DNA of 64,000 bases from Dyadobacter sp. SG02 (GCF_900109045.1 NZ_FNYL01000004.1:32321-96320); one strand, 5' to 3'. Counted from the first letter of the stretch, positions 46,579 to 56,163 are shown. Notes: generated from the sequence alone by a model not told the origin. Numbers and translations: made by a program.

Positions 46579-47424
46579 TTAAAACTTGGGGCAGCGGGTC
46601 TTTTTCCGTTCCTGGTTCTGGGCGCGGTTGCCGATCAGGTAGGTTCCGCGTACCTGAAAAAAGAGGTAACTGTCTTTGCTTTTCGCACTTCCGCGGTTCC
46701 ATCCCGGCTGGCGCAGCGGTTCTCCGATTTCCGGCGCACGGTCCGAAAGCGCGCGGGCAATGTCGCTCGGCAGTTGGTCGGGATTGGGATAAACCGTGCT
46801 TACATCGTCCAGGTAATCGGACCTGACGAAGTTGTTGCAGAGTTCAAGGCCAAGGCTTAGCCTTTGTGTGGTTTTAATGGAAACGCCGATGCCTGCCGTG
46901 AATACCAAAGGCATTCGTTTGTATTTTACGCCTTCCGTCGTCAGCTCCGGCAGGCTGTACCAGGTGCCATTGAGTTTCGCTTTCGGGCTCAGATAGGTAA
47001 CTCCGACCCCTCCGAAAAGGTAAGGATTAATGGGCGACTGCCGGTTATAGGCAAACAAATCCGCCTGCAAACCCAGGTTAATGTCCGGATTTAATGTCTT
47101 GAAAGAAAGGTTGTTCTGATAATTTTTGGAATACTTCTGATCTCCCGAAACCTGGTAGAAACGCAACTCTCCGCGCGCGCTCACATGCTCGGTAAGGCGG
47201 TACAATGCGCCCAGCGAGATCGAAGGCCCGAGACCGAGATGCTTCATATTGACGCCGTCATTCAAATCACCCATATAGTAAGCCACACCCACGCCGGCCG
47301 TCACGCTCAACACGCCGAAAGGATCGGTGTACCGGCCGCCGAACTTCGAGCGGCCCTGCGCAACGGCAAATTGCTGGCAGATCGTGAGGAGAAATACAAT
47401 GGATAGTAGATATTTTCGGCCCAT
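46579..47424 (-). CDS. Outer-membrane beta-barrel protein (DUF6089-like)
   Basis: 281 residues. Signal peptide ends FAVAQ. The body has alternating amphipathic strands with glycine/aromatic turns (LSVTAGVGVAYYMGDLNDG, LGALYRLTEHVSARGELRFYQVSGD, NPYLFGGVGVTYL), typical of eight-strand outer membrane barrels. A basic tail (QERKKTRCPKF) follows the last strand. The family is a common Bacteroidota barrel of unknown function. It ends 19 bp before the thioesterase gene on the same strand. Confidence 0.8.
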   Translation of the reverse strand: MGRKYLLSIVFLLTICQQFAVAQGRSKFGGRYTDPFGVLSVTAGVGVAYYMGDLNDGVNMKHLGLGPSISLGALYRLTEHVSARGELRFYQVSGDQKYSKNYQNNLSFKTLNPDINLGLQADLFAYNRQSPINPYLFGGVGVTYLSPKAKLNGTWYSLPELTTEGVKYKRMPLVFTAGIGVSIKTTQRLSLGLELCNNFVRSDYLDDVSTVYPNPDQLPSDIARALSDRAPEIGEPLRQPGWNRGSAKSKDSYLFFQVRGTYLIGNRAQNQERKKTRCPKF

Positions 47425-47553
47425 GTGTGATGTCAGGAATGCAGGTTGAGTGATGCAAGTTGTAAAAGAAACTGATTTATCCCAAATTAGTGAAGTTAAT
47501 AGGAGTTACACCACACTTCTTATTTTAACCTTAATTAGCCACACATGTTTATG

Positions 47554-48660
47554 ATGAAAAACTTACGGTTTTATTTGCAGGTCATCTTCACCGTTGCAAC
47601 CGCAGCTTCCTGCTCGCTAGAAGATCATCCCCCCCAACCTTCCTGCACTTATCTCGGGTATTTCCTGGTTCAGCAAGCCCACAATGGCGCTGTTAAAAAC
47701 GTATTCAACGACGACTATAACATCGATCAAACCAGCGACCACCACCCGAAGAAAACAACGGCCCTGCGAACCAACGTAACGCGTGACACCGTCAGAGGGG
47801 TTGACACGTACACCAGCGCGGATTCCGATCAGTCTCTGTACACCTATGATGACGGTTATCTCATCCAAATTGCTAGAACGGACATTACCGACCAGCAATC
47901 GGAAAAGGATAATATCTTTTTCTTGCAATCGCGGACTAAAAAGCTGCACACCGAAACCTCCGAAATAACCGACTTCAAATACGAAAACGGTATGTTACAG
48001 GAGGCCAACTTCAAGCAGACCATCACATATACGCCCAGTAATATAGCCGCCGCAACGACAATCCTAACAAATAAAAAGGAGTATCAATATGATTCGCAAG
48101 GGCATTTAAAGGCGGTTGTTTTTACGGAATCAGCCGGCGCCAATTCGATAACCTATTACGACAACGGGTTGATTACCTCCATAACTGGCGTGGATCAATA
48201 TGGCCGTTCCTTTACCGAAACTTTTGAGTACAAAGACGGTGTAACAAAAAAGATAACAAACTCCGACGGTGGAGCTCAGGAATTTACCTATGATCAGAAA
48301 GGAAATATGACTTTGATCGAGATAACGTGGAACGGCGTTAAGAAATCGCAGTATCAGTTTTGGTACGACGACAGTCCAAAACCCGGCAGCTCCATTTCCA
48401 TTACTTATAAAGGCATTCCGACACCTTTGTTCATAACCGGCATTCCTCAAAACCGGCAACGGTATGACGAAGTCAACAATACCGTGAAAAACGAGACAAC
48501 AAGTTGGGAGACGCAGACAACCCTTATCGCAACCATCGATTTCACCTACACTTACAACGCCAATAAATACCCTGCAACTAGGATCGATAGCTGGAACAAC
48601 GACAACGGCGTAAATCGCGGCTTTTCAAAGCTTGCCTATAAATATGGAGGTTGCCAGTAA
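47554..48660 (+). CDS. Lipoprotein with YD/RHS-like repeats, function unknown
   Basis: About 368 residues from ATG 47554 (ATG 47545 gives three more). The signal peptide ends TAASC, a lipobox. The C-terminal half has repeated YD-type turns: EYQYDSQGHLKAVVF, ITYYDNGLITSITGVDQYGRSF, FTYDQKGNMTLIEI, as in RHS/YD proteins but few and degenerate. It is a single gene with its own terminator 26 bp after the stop and no evident partner. A+T content looks higher than in the neighbouring genes. Confidence 0.7.
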   Translation: MKNLRFYLQVIFTVATAASCSLEDHPPQPSCTYLGYFLVQQAHNGAVKNVFNDDYNIDQTSDHHPKKTTALRTNVTRDTVRGVDTYTSADSDQSLYTYDDGYLIQIARTDITDQQSEKDNIFFLQSRTKKLHTETSEITDFKYENGMLQEANFKQTITYTPSNIAAATTILTNKKEYQYDSQGHLKAVVFTESAGANSITYYDNGLITSITGVDQYGRSFTETFEYKDGVTKKITNSDGGAQEFTYDQKGNMTLIEITWNGVKKSQYQFWYDDSPKPGSSISITYKGIPTPLFITGIPQNRQRYDEVNNTVKNETTSWETQTTLIATIDFTYTYNANKYPATRIDSWNNDNGVNRGFSKLAYKYGGCQ

Positions 48661-48685
48661 ATTAACAATCTTTAAAAAATGAGAA

Positions 48686-48724
48686 ACTACAAAAAAGGCC
48701 CGCAATGCAGGCCTTTTTTGTAGT
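48686..48724. terminator. Bidirectional terminator between convergent genes
   Basis: A perfect 15-bp stem, ACTACAAAAAAGGCC with GGCCTTTTTTGTAGT, around a 9-nt loop. A-tract and T-tract flank the G-C core, so it can end transcription from both sides: the lipoprotein gene on the plus strand and the GIN gene on the minus strand. Confidence 0.92.
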
Positions 48725-48749
48725 TCATGGTGTATATTAATGGTTCTCT

Positions 48750-49445
48750 TTAATCTCTTTTAACCGAACTGGCGCCGGAGGTGCTGGAATGGATGTCCTT
48801 CGCTCCGCCCGAATAACGGATGCTGCTGGCTCCGCTGGCTTCGGCATTGACTGTGTTGCTGGCCAGTACCGCGGCACTGCTGGCGCCTGAGGCGTCGATA
48901 TTGACGGTTTTGGCGGAGAAGTCGCGGCCTTTGAGCGATGATGCGCCCGAAACGTCGCCGGTCAGGACGTCGCCTTCGCCGGTGAGCGTGAGCGACGATG
49001 CGCCGGAAAGATCAACGGTTACCTTCGGAGAAGCCAGGCTCATAGTCACCTGCGATGCGCCGGAAACTTCAATATCCATATTCTTCACACCGGTGAAACG
49101 GGCCACATTGGCTTTGGAAGCACCTGAAAAGTCGACGCCTTCGAGGGCCGGCATAGTAATGGCGATCTCGACGGTCTTGCGGTTTTTGTTCCAGCCATTG
49201 TTCTTATATCCCAAATGCAGGGTACCGCTTTTCACGGCCGATTCCATATCGTCGAGATCCTCGGAACGACCGGTTGCCGTTACGCTGAAACTGCCCCCCT
49301 GCTTCACATCTATTTTGAATGCGCTGCCCATCGATAGCTTGTCGAAGCCCGACACGGAGAATTTGCGGGATTCCTGTGCAGATACCTGGCACGACAATGC
49401 GGTGATTAAAAGGGCTGCAATAAGGAATAGTTGCGTTCTTTTCAT
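48750..49445 (-). CDS. GIN-domain (DUF2807) exported protein
   Basis: 231 residues. Signal peptide ends VSAQE. The rest is a right-handed beta-solenoid of the GIN type: FSVSGFDKLSMGSAFKIDVKQGGSFSVTATG then repeated SGAS turns (DFSGASKANVARF, EVSGASQVTM, DLSGASSLTL, DVSGASSLKG, DASGASSAAVL, EASGASSIRY, STSGASSVKRD). Likely an envelope adhesion or scaffolding factor; function is not established. It is the last gene of the padR-pspC-GIN minus-strand unit, 69 bp after the PspC/GIN gene, which carries a second such solenoid. Confidence 0.88.
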   Translation of the reverse strand: MKRTQLFLIAALLITALSCQVSAQESRKFSVSGFDKLSMGSAFKIDVKQGGSFSVTATGRSEDLDDMESAVKSGTLHLGYKNNGWNKNRKTVEIAITMPALEGVDFSGASKANVARFTGVKNMDIEVSGASQVTMSLASPKVTVDLSGASSLTLTGEGDVLTGDVSGASSLKGRDFSAKTVNIDASGASSAAVLASNTVNAEASGASSIRYSGGAKDIHSSTSGASSVKRD

Positions 49446-49514
49446 GGTTTAACAAGTTAGATTTTTCGAAAAGATGAAAAGAATGCCGGCGATGTTGCAC
49501 CGGCATTCAAAATT

Positions 49515-52049
49515 TTACTGCACATTGATTTTGCTCGCGCCGCTGGCGTGTTTGTTCAGGTTAGGCACGTGGCTTAGTTCCACTTTCGAAGCGCCCGACG
49601 CATTCACATCCGCATTCTGGATATTCATTTCGGTAGCCGTCAGCTTGCAGGCCCCGTGTGCATCCAGCTTGGCCGATTTGGCCGAACCGCGCAGCGTAGC
49701 TTTCGAAGCGCCCGATACATTCACCGATAATTGGTCCGCGAACACATTCAGCTCGGTTTTGGAAGCACCCGAAATATCCACATTCAGCTTCGGCACATCT
49801 TTAAACTCGGTTACCAATGTCTTGTTAGCTCCTGAAAGCGACAGACTTTCGATGGCCGGCATGGTGATCACGATGCCGACGCGCTGCCAATCCTGGTGGT
49901 CGAAGAGGTTGAAATCGCGGGTACGCTTCACACGCAGTACGCCGTCTTCCACCACTACATTGATATCGTCGATATGCTCCTGGTTATCCGAATCGGCGGT
50001 CACGCCATATTCGGTACCCTGGCGGATGATGATCGAGTAAGCACCGCCGATATCTACTTTTTTGAAGTCCGAAACCGGGAATTGCTTGCTGTAATTGCCC
50101 CGCTCGCCCAGTTCAAGGTCGCTATTGTCGTTGTATTCGAAAGAATAGCCATCCTGGTCGCCTTCGCTGCTTTCGCTGCGGATGTATTTCAAAGGAATAT
50201 TAGTACAAACCAGGCCCGAATCGCGGCGCATGACCCATATCAGCTGGTTCCAGGTAATATCATCTGCATTGCCGAAGTCATACTTCTTAATATTCTGCTG
50301 ATCTCTGTTCCAATCGTTCAACTGGTGGTAGAAGTCGCGTTTCATTTTAAACGGTTTATTATAAGGTATGCTCAGCGTCAGATCGATCTGCTGGTCGCGG
50401 AACCGTGAACGGGTTGAAAGCGTCGGACCTTCTGTGAGCACGAAAACCGAGTCGCGGAACTGCGGATCGTATTTGATCTCGCGGGCATTTTTCTGAGCGT
50501 CCTCACGGGACCGGCCTCTTGCGTGGAGTGTTTTTTCAAGCTTGATACTGTCGCCCGCATTTAACCCGGCCAGTCGTACATCTACATCAATATTCTCTTC
50601 ATCATATATATAATTGTAATCCAAAGTCAGCGTCCCACGCGGCACCGCGTAGTAGGTGGTTTCAGTCACTTCCCCTCTTTTGGCAAAATTCCGCTGGTAG
50701 TTAACCCCGCCCACTGTAGCGCCGATCACACCTACGATCCAGAGACCGAGCAACGTCAGCCATACGCTTCCGCCCACGATCCTTTTATTCGAAACTAATG
50801 TAAGCCCCAGTAAAAGGAAGGTTACCAAAGGAATAGCGGCCACCAGAATACCTGAAAGAATCAATATTTCAGGCAATTCCTGGTAAATCAGCATCGGGAT
50901 CGGCAGGTTATCGAATACCCCCGCGCTGGTGAGGCCCAACGCTACGCCCGCTGCGATCACAATCCCCAATAAGCCCATCGCCGACGTACCGATCAGGAAT
51001 GCGCCGATCAGCACCCTCAGGACAGGCCCGAGGCCTTTAAGCAACTTCCCCAGCGCCGAGAAAACCAACCCGATCGCGCGAAAAGGCAATAACAATATCT
51101 TGGTAACAATGTGTTCTTCTCCCCCTCTTTCTTCCAAATTGAGACTCTGCTTGATGTTCGACTCAATATTGGAGAGGGTAATAGGCTCCCCCTGCATTTC
51201 CATTTTTTCGGTCAGCGTATTGGCAGTCGGCGCGATCACCCACAGCACGATGTAGATCAGAAAGCCCGTACCGAACAAAAGGATCGACAATACCCACAGA
51301 AAGCGTACCACACCCAGGTCAACCCCGAAATAGGAAGCCACACCCGCCGCCACACCGCCGACAACCTTGCGGTCCGGATCGCGGTAGAATTTCTTGATAT
51401 GCGCGTCCTCTTCGAGTGTTACGGAGCCGGGGAATGCTACCCACATGGCAATGTAAACCAGCACGCTAAACCCTGAAATAGGTCCGAAGATTTCCTCCGC
51501 ATTCATATCCAGCATTCCCGAGCCGGCAGGTAGTCCGACCACGGCGAACAGAAAGGCAAGCCTTACCCAAATCGCGTCGATCGTAAAATAATGCGCGAGA
51601 CCTGCCGCTACGCCGCCCAGGAGCTTTCTGCGTAAGTCTCTGTAAAGTTTCCGGGGTGCGCCGGGCTTTGCAGGTTCTGTTTTGGGCGCATTCGGCGCCG
51701 AAGTATAGGTTTCTTGTCGTGGTGCGGAAGCTTGCGCAGAAGCCGTTTCCAGTGGGTCGGCCAGGATATCTTCAGCCTGCTCGATCGCCTCGAAATCGGC
51801 CACGGTACCCATTGCTGCGATCAGTTCGTCGACGTCCGAGAGCGAGATCACCTGCTTGTTCTCCACCTTCTGTTTGTTCAAAAACCGCTCCGCAATCCTG
51901 CCCTCAATGTCCGAAAGAATCTCTTTGCTATCCGCGAACGAAGAAAAATACTTCTGGATAGAGGCGAGATACGCTTTCAGTTTCTCGTAGCCATCCTCCT
52001 CGATGTGGAAGATAATGCCGCCTATATTTATGCTGATTGTCTTTTTCAT
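49515..52049 (-). CDS. Membrane protein with two PspC domains and a C-terminal GIN solenoid
   Basis: 844 residues. Order: a short N-terminal domain (1-95, ISINIGGIIFHIEEDGYEKL); two PspC domains (about 134-208 and 219-275: KLYRDLRRKLLGGVAAGLAHYF and FYRDPDRKVVGGVAAGVASYF); several hydrophobic helices (about 290-460); an extracytoplasmic stretch; and a DUF2807/GIN solenoid with SGASK turns (about 645-840). PspC domains are the sensors in the phage-shock response; fusion to a GIN solenoid is common in Bacteroidota. It is encoded 29 bp after the PadR regulator and is presumably under its control. Envelope-stress sensing is inference. Confidence 0.9.
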   Translation of the reverse strand: MKKTISINIGGIIFHIEEDGYEKLKAYLASIQKYFSSFADSKEILSDIEGRIAERFLNKQKVENKQVISLSDVDELIAAMGTVADFEAIEQAEDILADPLETASAQASAPRQETYTSAPNAPKTEPAKPGAPRKLYRDLRRKLLGGVAAGLAHYFTIDAIWVRLAFLFAVVGLPAGSGMLDMNAEEIFGPISGFSVLVYIAMWVAFPGSVTLEEDAHIKKFYRDPDRKVVGGVAAGVASYFGVDLGVVRFLWVLSILLFGTGFLIYIVLWVIAPTANTLTEKMEMQGEPITLSNIESNIKQSLNLEERGGEEHIVTKILLLPFRAIGLVFSALGKLLKGLGPVLRVLIGAFLIGTSAMGLLGIVIAAGVALGLTSAGVFDNLPIPMLIYQELPEILILSGILVAAIPLVTFLLLGLTLVSNKRIVGGSVWLTLLGLWIVGVIGATVGGVNYQRNFAKRGEVTETTYYAVPRGTLTLDYNYIYDEENIDVDVRLAGLNAGDSIKLEKTLHARGRSREDAQKNAREIKYDPQFRDSVFVLTEGPTLSTRSRFRDQQIDLTLSIPYNKPFKMKRDFYHQLNDWNRDQQNIKKYDFGNADDITWNQLIWVMRRDSGLVCTNIPLKYIRSESSEGDQDGYSFEYNDNSDLELGERGNYSKQFPVSDFKKVDIGGAYSIIIRQGTEYGVTADSDNQEHIDDINVVVEDGVLRVKRTRDFNLFDHQDWQRVGIVITMPAIESLSLSGANKTLVTEFKDVPKLNVDISGASKTELNVFADQLSVNVSGASKATLRGSAKSAKLDAHGACKLTATEMNIQNADVNASGASKVELSHVPNLNKHASGASKINVQ

Positions 52050-52078
52050 GATTGAAATAATCGAATGTCTTTGAGTGG

Positions 52079-52453
52079 TCAGTTAGGGTCAGGAAGATTG
52101 CTTGAAGCCGTTTTGCTCAATTCCTCAGTGCGTTTGATCACGGTTTGTACCGAGTCGGCGAGCTCAAACCACGTAGCTTGCATTGCGTCCAGGAAGACCT
52201 TCCCCTCATCCGTCAAAACATAGTATTTCCTTGGAGGGCCCGAAGACGACTCCACCCATTTATAATCCAGCCAGCCCGAGTTTTTTAACCTGGTAAGAAG
52301 AGGGTATAAGGTTCCTTCCACCACCATGATGTGAGCGGAAGTGAGTTCATCCAACATATCCGAAGCATACACTTCGCCCCGGGATATGATGTGCAGGATG
52401 CAGAATTCCAAAATTCCCTTCCGCATCTGCACTTGGGCATTTTCAATATTCAT
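52079..52453 (-). CDS. PadR-family transcriptional regulator
   Basis: 124 residues. PadR winged helix: KGILEFCILHIISRGEVYASDMLDEL, the recognition helix LYPLLTRLKNSGWLDYKW and a wing GPPRKYYVLTDEGKVFL. The C-terminal dimerisation helix contains AMQATWFELADSV. It is the first gene of the unit with PspC/GIN and GIN proteins and is very likely autoregulated through the dyad at 52.54 kb. The inducer is unknown; PadR sensors respond to small molecules or envelope stress. Confidence 0.92.
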   Translation of the reverse strand: MNIENAQVQMRKGILEFCILHIISRGEVYASDMLDELTSAHIMVVEGTLYPLLTRLKNSGWLDYKWVESSSGPPRKYYVLTDEGKVFLDAMQATWFELADSVQTVIKRTEELSKTASSNLPDPN

Positions 52454-52523
52454 GTGGTTTCATGAGTTAATTTTAAATGAATATGTTCATGGCTAATAGA
52501 TAGAATTTAAACTTCTAACAATA

Positions 52524-52560
52524 CAAAGGTATACACAGGTACTTTGCGATGCAAGGTACC
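52524..52560 (-). promoter_or_regulatory. padR promoter with overlapping dyad operator
   Basis: On the minus strand: TTG (52554-52552), 20-bp spacer, TACCTTTG (52531-52524), a full Bacteroidota promoter. A 23-bp dyad, GGTACTTTGC-GAT-GCAAGGTACC (52538-52560, one mismatch), covers the -33 element and the spacer. More GGTA(C) half-sites lie at 52528 and 52629. The gene starts at 52453. Autorepression by PadR is the simplest reading. Confidence 0.75.
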
Positions 52561-52604
52561 ATGTTAAAAAGATGGTGTTGTTGGGATGAATGGTTATTTT
52601 AAAG

Positions 52605-52748
52605 TGCCGATCGGCAAAAATTAAACTTGGTACCAAGAAAAACGGCGCTTAGCACTAGACCGCTTAATTTGCACTCCGCCACTAAACCGCTCAATCTCCA
52701 CTCCCGTCGGTTAACAGACTATCTTTTGCCGTCGGTTTTAACCGACGG
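52605..52748. repeat. Palindromes in the padR-folA intergenic region
   Basis: The 382 bp between padR and folA also hold TGCCGATCGGCA (52605-52616), CTTGGTACCAAG (52626-52637) and the hairpin CCGTCGGTT-TT-AACCGACGG (52729-52748), whose left half has a direct copy at 52704-52712. The second carries the GGTACC half-site of the PadR dyad; the third resembles a REP-type element. Nothing coding was found here. Confidence 0.6.
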
Positions 52749-52835
52749 AGAAAGAGAAAGGGGATTGAATAGGAAAGAAAATTATTAATAGAATAGAATT
52801 GAGAAGAAATTATCAATTGAGAGAATAAAATCAAT

Positions 52836-53339
52836 ATGAAACCGAAATTATACATCATCGCTGCCATGGCTGAGAACCATGTGATTGGCCTGGATAACAG
52901 CTTGCCGTGGCATTTGCCCGATGAGTGGGCGCATTTTCGCAGCGTCACGGCGGGGAAGGCGTTTATAATGGGTAGGAAGAGTTTTGAGGCACCTGATGCG
53001 CTGCATTCCGAGCGGCGGAATGTGATTATTACTTCCCACCCGCCGGCGCAGGCGGAGCCTCATGTGGAATATGCCAGAGATATTTCCGAAGCGATCGCGT
53101 TACTTTCCGATGAAACCGACGTATTCATACTAGGCGGCGCGAGTATTTTTCAGCAAATGCTCCCGCTCGCCGACAGAATGTATCTGACCATTGTACACGC
53201 ACAAGTAGCAGGCGACGCATATTTCCCGGCATTCGACCCGGACGACTGGCAGCTGGTGAGTTCAGCATTTCATGATAAGGATGACGATCATGAGTATTCG
53301 TTTTCCATGAACCTGTATATCCGAAAGCAGCCGGAGTAA
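52836..53339 (+). CDS. folA: Dihydrofolate reductase
   Basis: 167 residues. NADPH-dependent reduction of dihydrofolate to tetrahydrofolate. Motifs are IAAMAENHVIGLDNSLPWHLPDEWAHFR (substrate/cofactor strand and helix B), FIMGRKSFE and VFILGGASIFQQMLPLADRMYLT. The position of the usual bacterial active-site Asp (Asp27 in E. coli) is Glu30 here, as in vertebrate enzymes. The GRPLPGR-type loop is shortened. It is plus strand, with the divergent padR on the other side, and may continue into the C25 peptidase gene 46 bp downstream. Confidence 0.93.
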   Translation: MKPKLYIIAAMAENHVIGLDNSLPWHLPDEWAHFRSVTAGKAFIMGRKSFEAPDALHSERRNVIITSHPPAQAEPHVEYARDISEAIALLSDETDVFILGGASIFQQMLPLADRMYLTIVHAQVAGDAYFPAFDPDDWQLVSSAFHDKDDDHEYSFSMNLYIRKQPE

Positions 53340-53385
53340 GTCAAGCGATCCTTGCAGGCCGCACTTGTGCATCAAAATTTCAAAA

Positions 53386-56163
53386 ATGATGACAAGGATT
53401 TTTACACACACCTTCTGCTGCTGCATTTTCTGGTATACCCAATGCCCAGCGCAGGAACATTACGGCAACGAATGGATCGACTACAAGCAAACTTACCTGC
53501 GCATTCCGGTCGTGGAAACCGGAATTTACAAAATCACTGCTGCGGATCTTTCGCGGACGGGTGTTCCGGTGGATTCGATACTGACCTCCGGCATCCAGCT
53601 GTTCGAACATGGTATCGAGGTGCCCATTGAAGTCTCAGGCGAATCATCGGGCAGGTTAGGCCGCGATGGGTACATTGTTTTTTCGGGTAAAAAGAATGAT
53701 GGCTACGCCGATACCGCGCTTTACACAAAGCCTGAGGCGATGCCGCATCATTACTATAACCTCTATTCTGACACCACGGCCTACTTCCTGACCTGGCACA
53801 CCGGCAAGTCCGGCCTCAGGACCAGCTTTCCAAAACCAGGTACGGTTACCGACAGTTCCGCCTTTCATTGGGAAGAAGTGCTACAACTTTTCACCTCGCA
53901 TTACCTGCCCGGAAGGTTCTTTCCATCTGAAAGCAACTATGAAACCGGCTCACTGCTGACAGCCTACGACGAAGGCGAAGGCTGGACAGGCCCTGAAATA
54001 GCGGAACATACTCTTTTTGAAATTGTATTTAAAACCCATCAGCCCGTTACAGAAAGCCAGTCGGATATTGACTGTGAAATACTTCTCGCTGGCTGGGCGC
54101 CGGGTTTGCATTCGTTCGCATTATGGCTTGGTAATGTTAAAAATCCAAAAGGAAAATTGGTTGATGTAAATGTAGCCAACCGCGAAACCGGTCTCATCCA
54201 CTTTAAAATACCCATTAAGGACCTGGATAAATCGGGAGAACTGGTTTTAACACTCCTGCCCGTGGGTGCCGGCGGGCACGTATCGCTCTCGTACGCACGC
54301 ATGCGCTACCAGCAGGTGGGCCTGCGCATCACGCCCGGATACCTGAAAACCCCGCATCCGCGCATGGTGAGATTTAAAAAGATTAATCCTGAAACAGAGT
54401 ATCTGATCATCACACACCCCCTCATGCGTGTACCGGTACGCGAGCGCGACCCGGTAGAAGAATACGCGCGTTACCGTGCTTCTGACGCCGGCGGCGCGTA
54501 CAAAACGGTGGCCGTTTACAGCCATGAACTCTATGACCAGTTCAATGCAGGCCAACCCGGTCCGCAAGGCATCCGTAATGCGATTCGCTGGCTTCATGAT
54601 AAAGGGAAATTGAAATTTATCTTGCTGGCCGGAAGATCTGTTGACCCTCAGAAAGCACGAAAAACGAAGGATTCGTGGCAAACAGATGGGGTACCCAATG
54701 CGGGCTGGCCAGGCTCCGACATTGCCCTGGTGACTTGCAAAGGCGATTTCAACCCGATTGTCCCGATCGGTCGTATTAATGCATTGAATTCCGGGCAATT
54801 GCTCCATTACCTCCGTAAAGTACAGGCAATGGAAGCCGAACACGCGTCGGCAGCGTGGCGGAAACGGATATTGCACCTCAGCGGCGGAAGATCCAGGGAT
54901 GAGTTGAATGTATTTCAATCTTATGTTCGATCCTTTGAAAAGACACTTGAAAATACCGCCCTGGAAGGGAAAGTGACGACGATTTCAAAGCTTACGGATA
55001 GTGCGGTTGAGCAAGTAAGTATTGATAAACAGGTCAATGAGGGTGTCGGACTGATTACCCTGTTTGGTCATTCCTCGATTGATGTAACGGACATCGATAT
55101 CGGTCGTGCTACCGATCCCGCGCGGAACTACCAGAACCATCCGCGCTATCCGGCGGTGATTGTGAATGGCTGTGCGGCGGGCAGCATTTTCTATTCGACC
55201 CAAACATTGAGTTCTGACTGGATTTTCGCGACCGAAAGTGGCGCAGTACTCTTTCTCGCTCACACGTTCAATGGCCCTTCCACCGCATTGAAACGTTACA
55301 CAGGGCATTTTTACGAAGTACTGGCTGATTCCGCATTCACCACCAGGCCATTTGGTATCATCCAGCAGGAAGCGATCCGACGAAACCTGGCGCGCAATCC
55401 CGGCATCCTGGACAGTATTACCGTACAGCAGATGGTACTGCATGGCGACCCTGCCATCCGCATTTTCCCGTCCCTATTGCCCGATACAGTTTCCGGCAAT
55501 AATCCCACTGATCTGCCGCCTCTCATTCAGGTTTACGTCGAAGGAAGGCAACTTGGCAATGGCGAAACCGTTTCAGGAAATCCGGTCATTCAAATACACA
55601 TTTTCGATGAAGATCTTCCGGCTATTGACAACGATACCATCATCGTGGCTGTATGGTTAAAAAAGAATTGCACGGGCTGTACCGATGTGAGAATGCAGCT
55701 AGGCAGCGCCATCGGGAAAAATGTAGAGGGCCGTTTTTATGAATTTAATTTTCAACCCGCATTACCCCCCGGCAAATACCTGCTGACTATCCAATGCCGC
55801 GACAAAGCGGGCCATTCAGCGACTCCGTACCAGATTCATTTTGAAGTAGCTGAACACAACGGGCCGATCACGGCTACTGTTTCTCCCAACCCGTCGGGGC
55901 AATGGTTCAGGTTCACCATTCAAAATCTCAACCTCCGCCCTACCGACCTCGAATTAACTATCCGGAACCCGCTGGGAACGACCGTCTTCCGGAAAGCGTT
56001 ATATTGTTTTGTCGGCCACAATGATTACTTCTGGGTTCCGACAATGCATTCCTCCGGAACTCCAGCGGGACTTTACTACTACACGATCGGTCCGCCGGAA
56101 GCCGCTCGCTCCGCGGCATTACCCCTGGAAGGTATACAGGGACATTTGCTTTACGCGCCCTGA
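53386..56163 (+). CDS. Secreted C25 (gingipain-type) cysteine peptidase with type IX sorting domain
   Basis: 925 residues from ATG 53386 (a TTG at 53365 is also in frame). Signal peptide ends QCPAQ. The C25 catalytic region has His562 in LITLFGHSSIDVTD and Cys596 in AVIVNGCAAGS, the gingipain/PorU dyad. It is followed by Ig-like sandwiches and a C-terminal domain (TATVSPNPSGQWFRFTI to the YYYTIG strand) of the type IX sorting type. Export through the type IX system, part of which (porU, porV) is at 62-64 kb, is expected. Neither trypsin-like specificity nor substrate can be read directly; PorU itself is a distinct gene here. Confidence 0.88.
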   Translation: MMTRIFTHTFCCCIFWYTQCPAQEHYGNEWIDYKQTYLRIPVVETGIYKITAADLSRTGVPVDSILTSGIQLFEHGIEVPIEVSGESSGRLGRDGYIVFSGKKNDGYADTALYTKPEAMPHHYYNLYSDTTAYFLTWHTGKSGLRTSFPKPGTVTDSSAFHWEEVLQLFTSHYLPGRFFPSESNYETGSLLTAYDEGEGWTGPEIAEHTLFEIVFKTHQPVTESQSDIDCEILLAGWAPGLHSFALWLGNVKNPKGKLVDVNVANRETGLIHFKIPIKDLDKSGELVLTLLPVGAGGHVSLSYARMRYQQVGLRITPGYLKTPHPRMVRFKKINPETEYLIITHPLMRVPVRERDPVEEYARYRASDAGGAYKTVAVYSHELYDQFNAGQPGPQGIRNAIRWLHDKGKLKFILLAGRSVDPQKARKTKDSWQTDGVPNAGWPGSDIALVTCKGDFNPIVPIGRINALNSGQLLHYLRKVQAMEAEHASAAWRKRILHLSGGRSRDELNVFQSYVRSFEKTLENTALEGKVTTISKLTDSAVEQVSIDKQVNEGVGLITLFGHSSIDVTDIDIGRATDPARNYQNHPRYPAVIVNGCAAGSIFYSTQTLSSDWIFATESGAVLFLAHTFNGPSTALKRYTGHFYEVLADSAFTTRPFGIIQQEAIRRNLARNPGILDSITVQQMVLHGDPAIRIFPSLLPDTVSGNNPTDLPPLIQVYVEGRQLGNGETVSGNPVIQIHIFDEDLPAIDNDTIIVAVWLKKNCTGCTDVRMQLGSAIGKNVEGRFYEFNFQPALPPGKYLLTIQCRDKAGHSATPYQIHFEVAEHNGPITATVSPNPSGQWFRFTIQNLNLRPTDLELTIRNPLGTTVFRKALYCFVGHNDYFWVPTMHSSGTPAGLYYYTIGPPEAARSAALPLEGIQGHLLYAP

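Noticed and set aside
53386..56163. The C25 peptidase as PorU
   Set aside because: PorU is recognisable at 63.4 kb beside porV, its usual partner; this gene lacks that context and has a separate cargo-type sorting domain.
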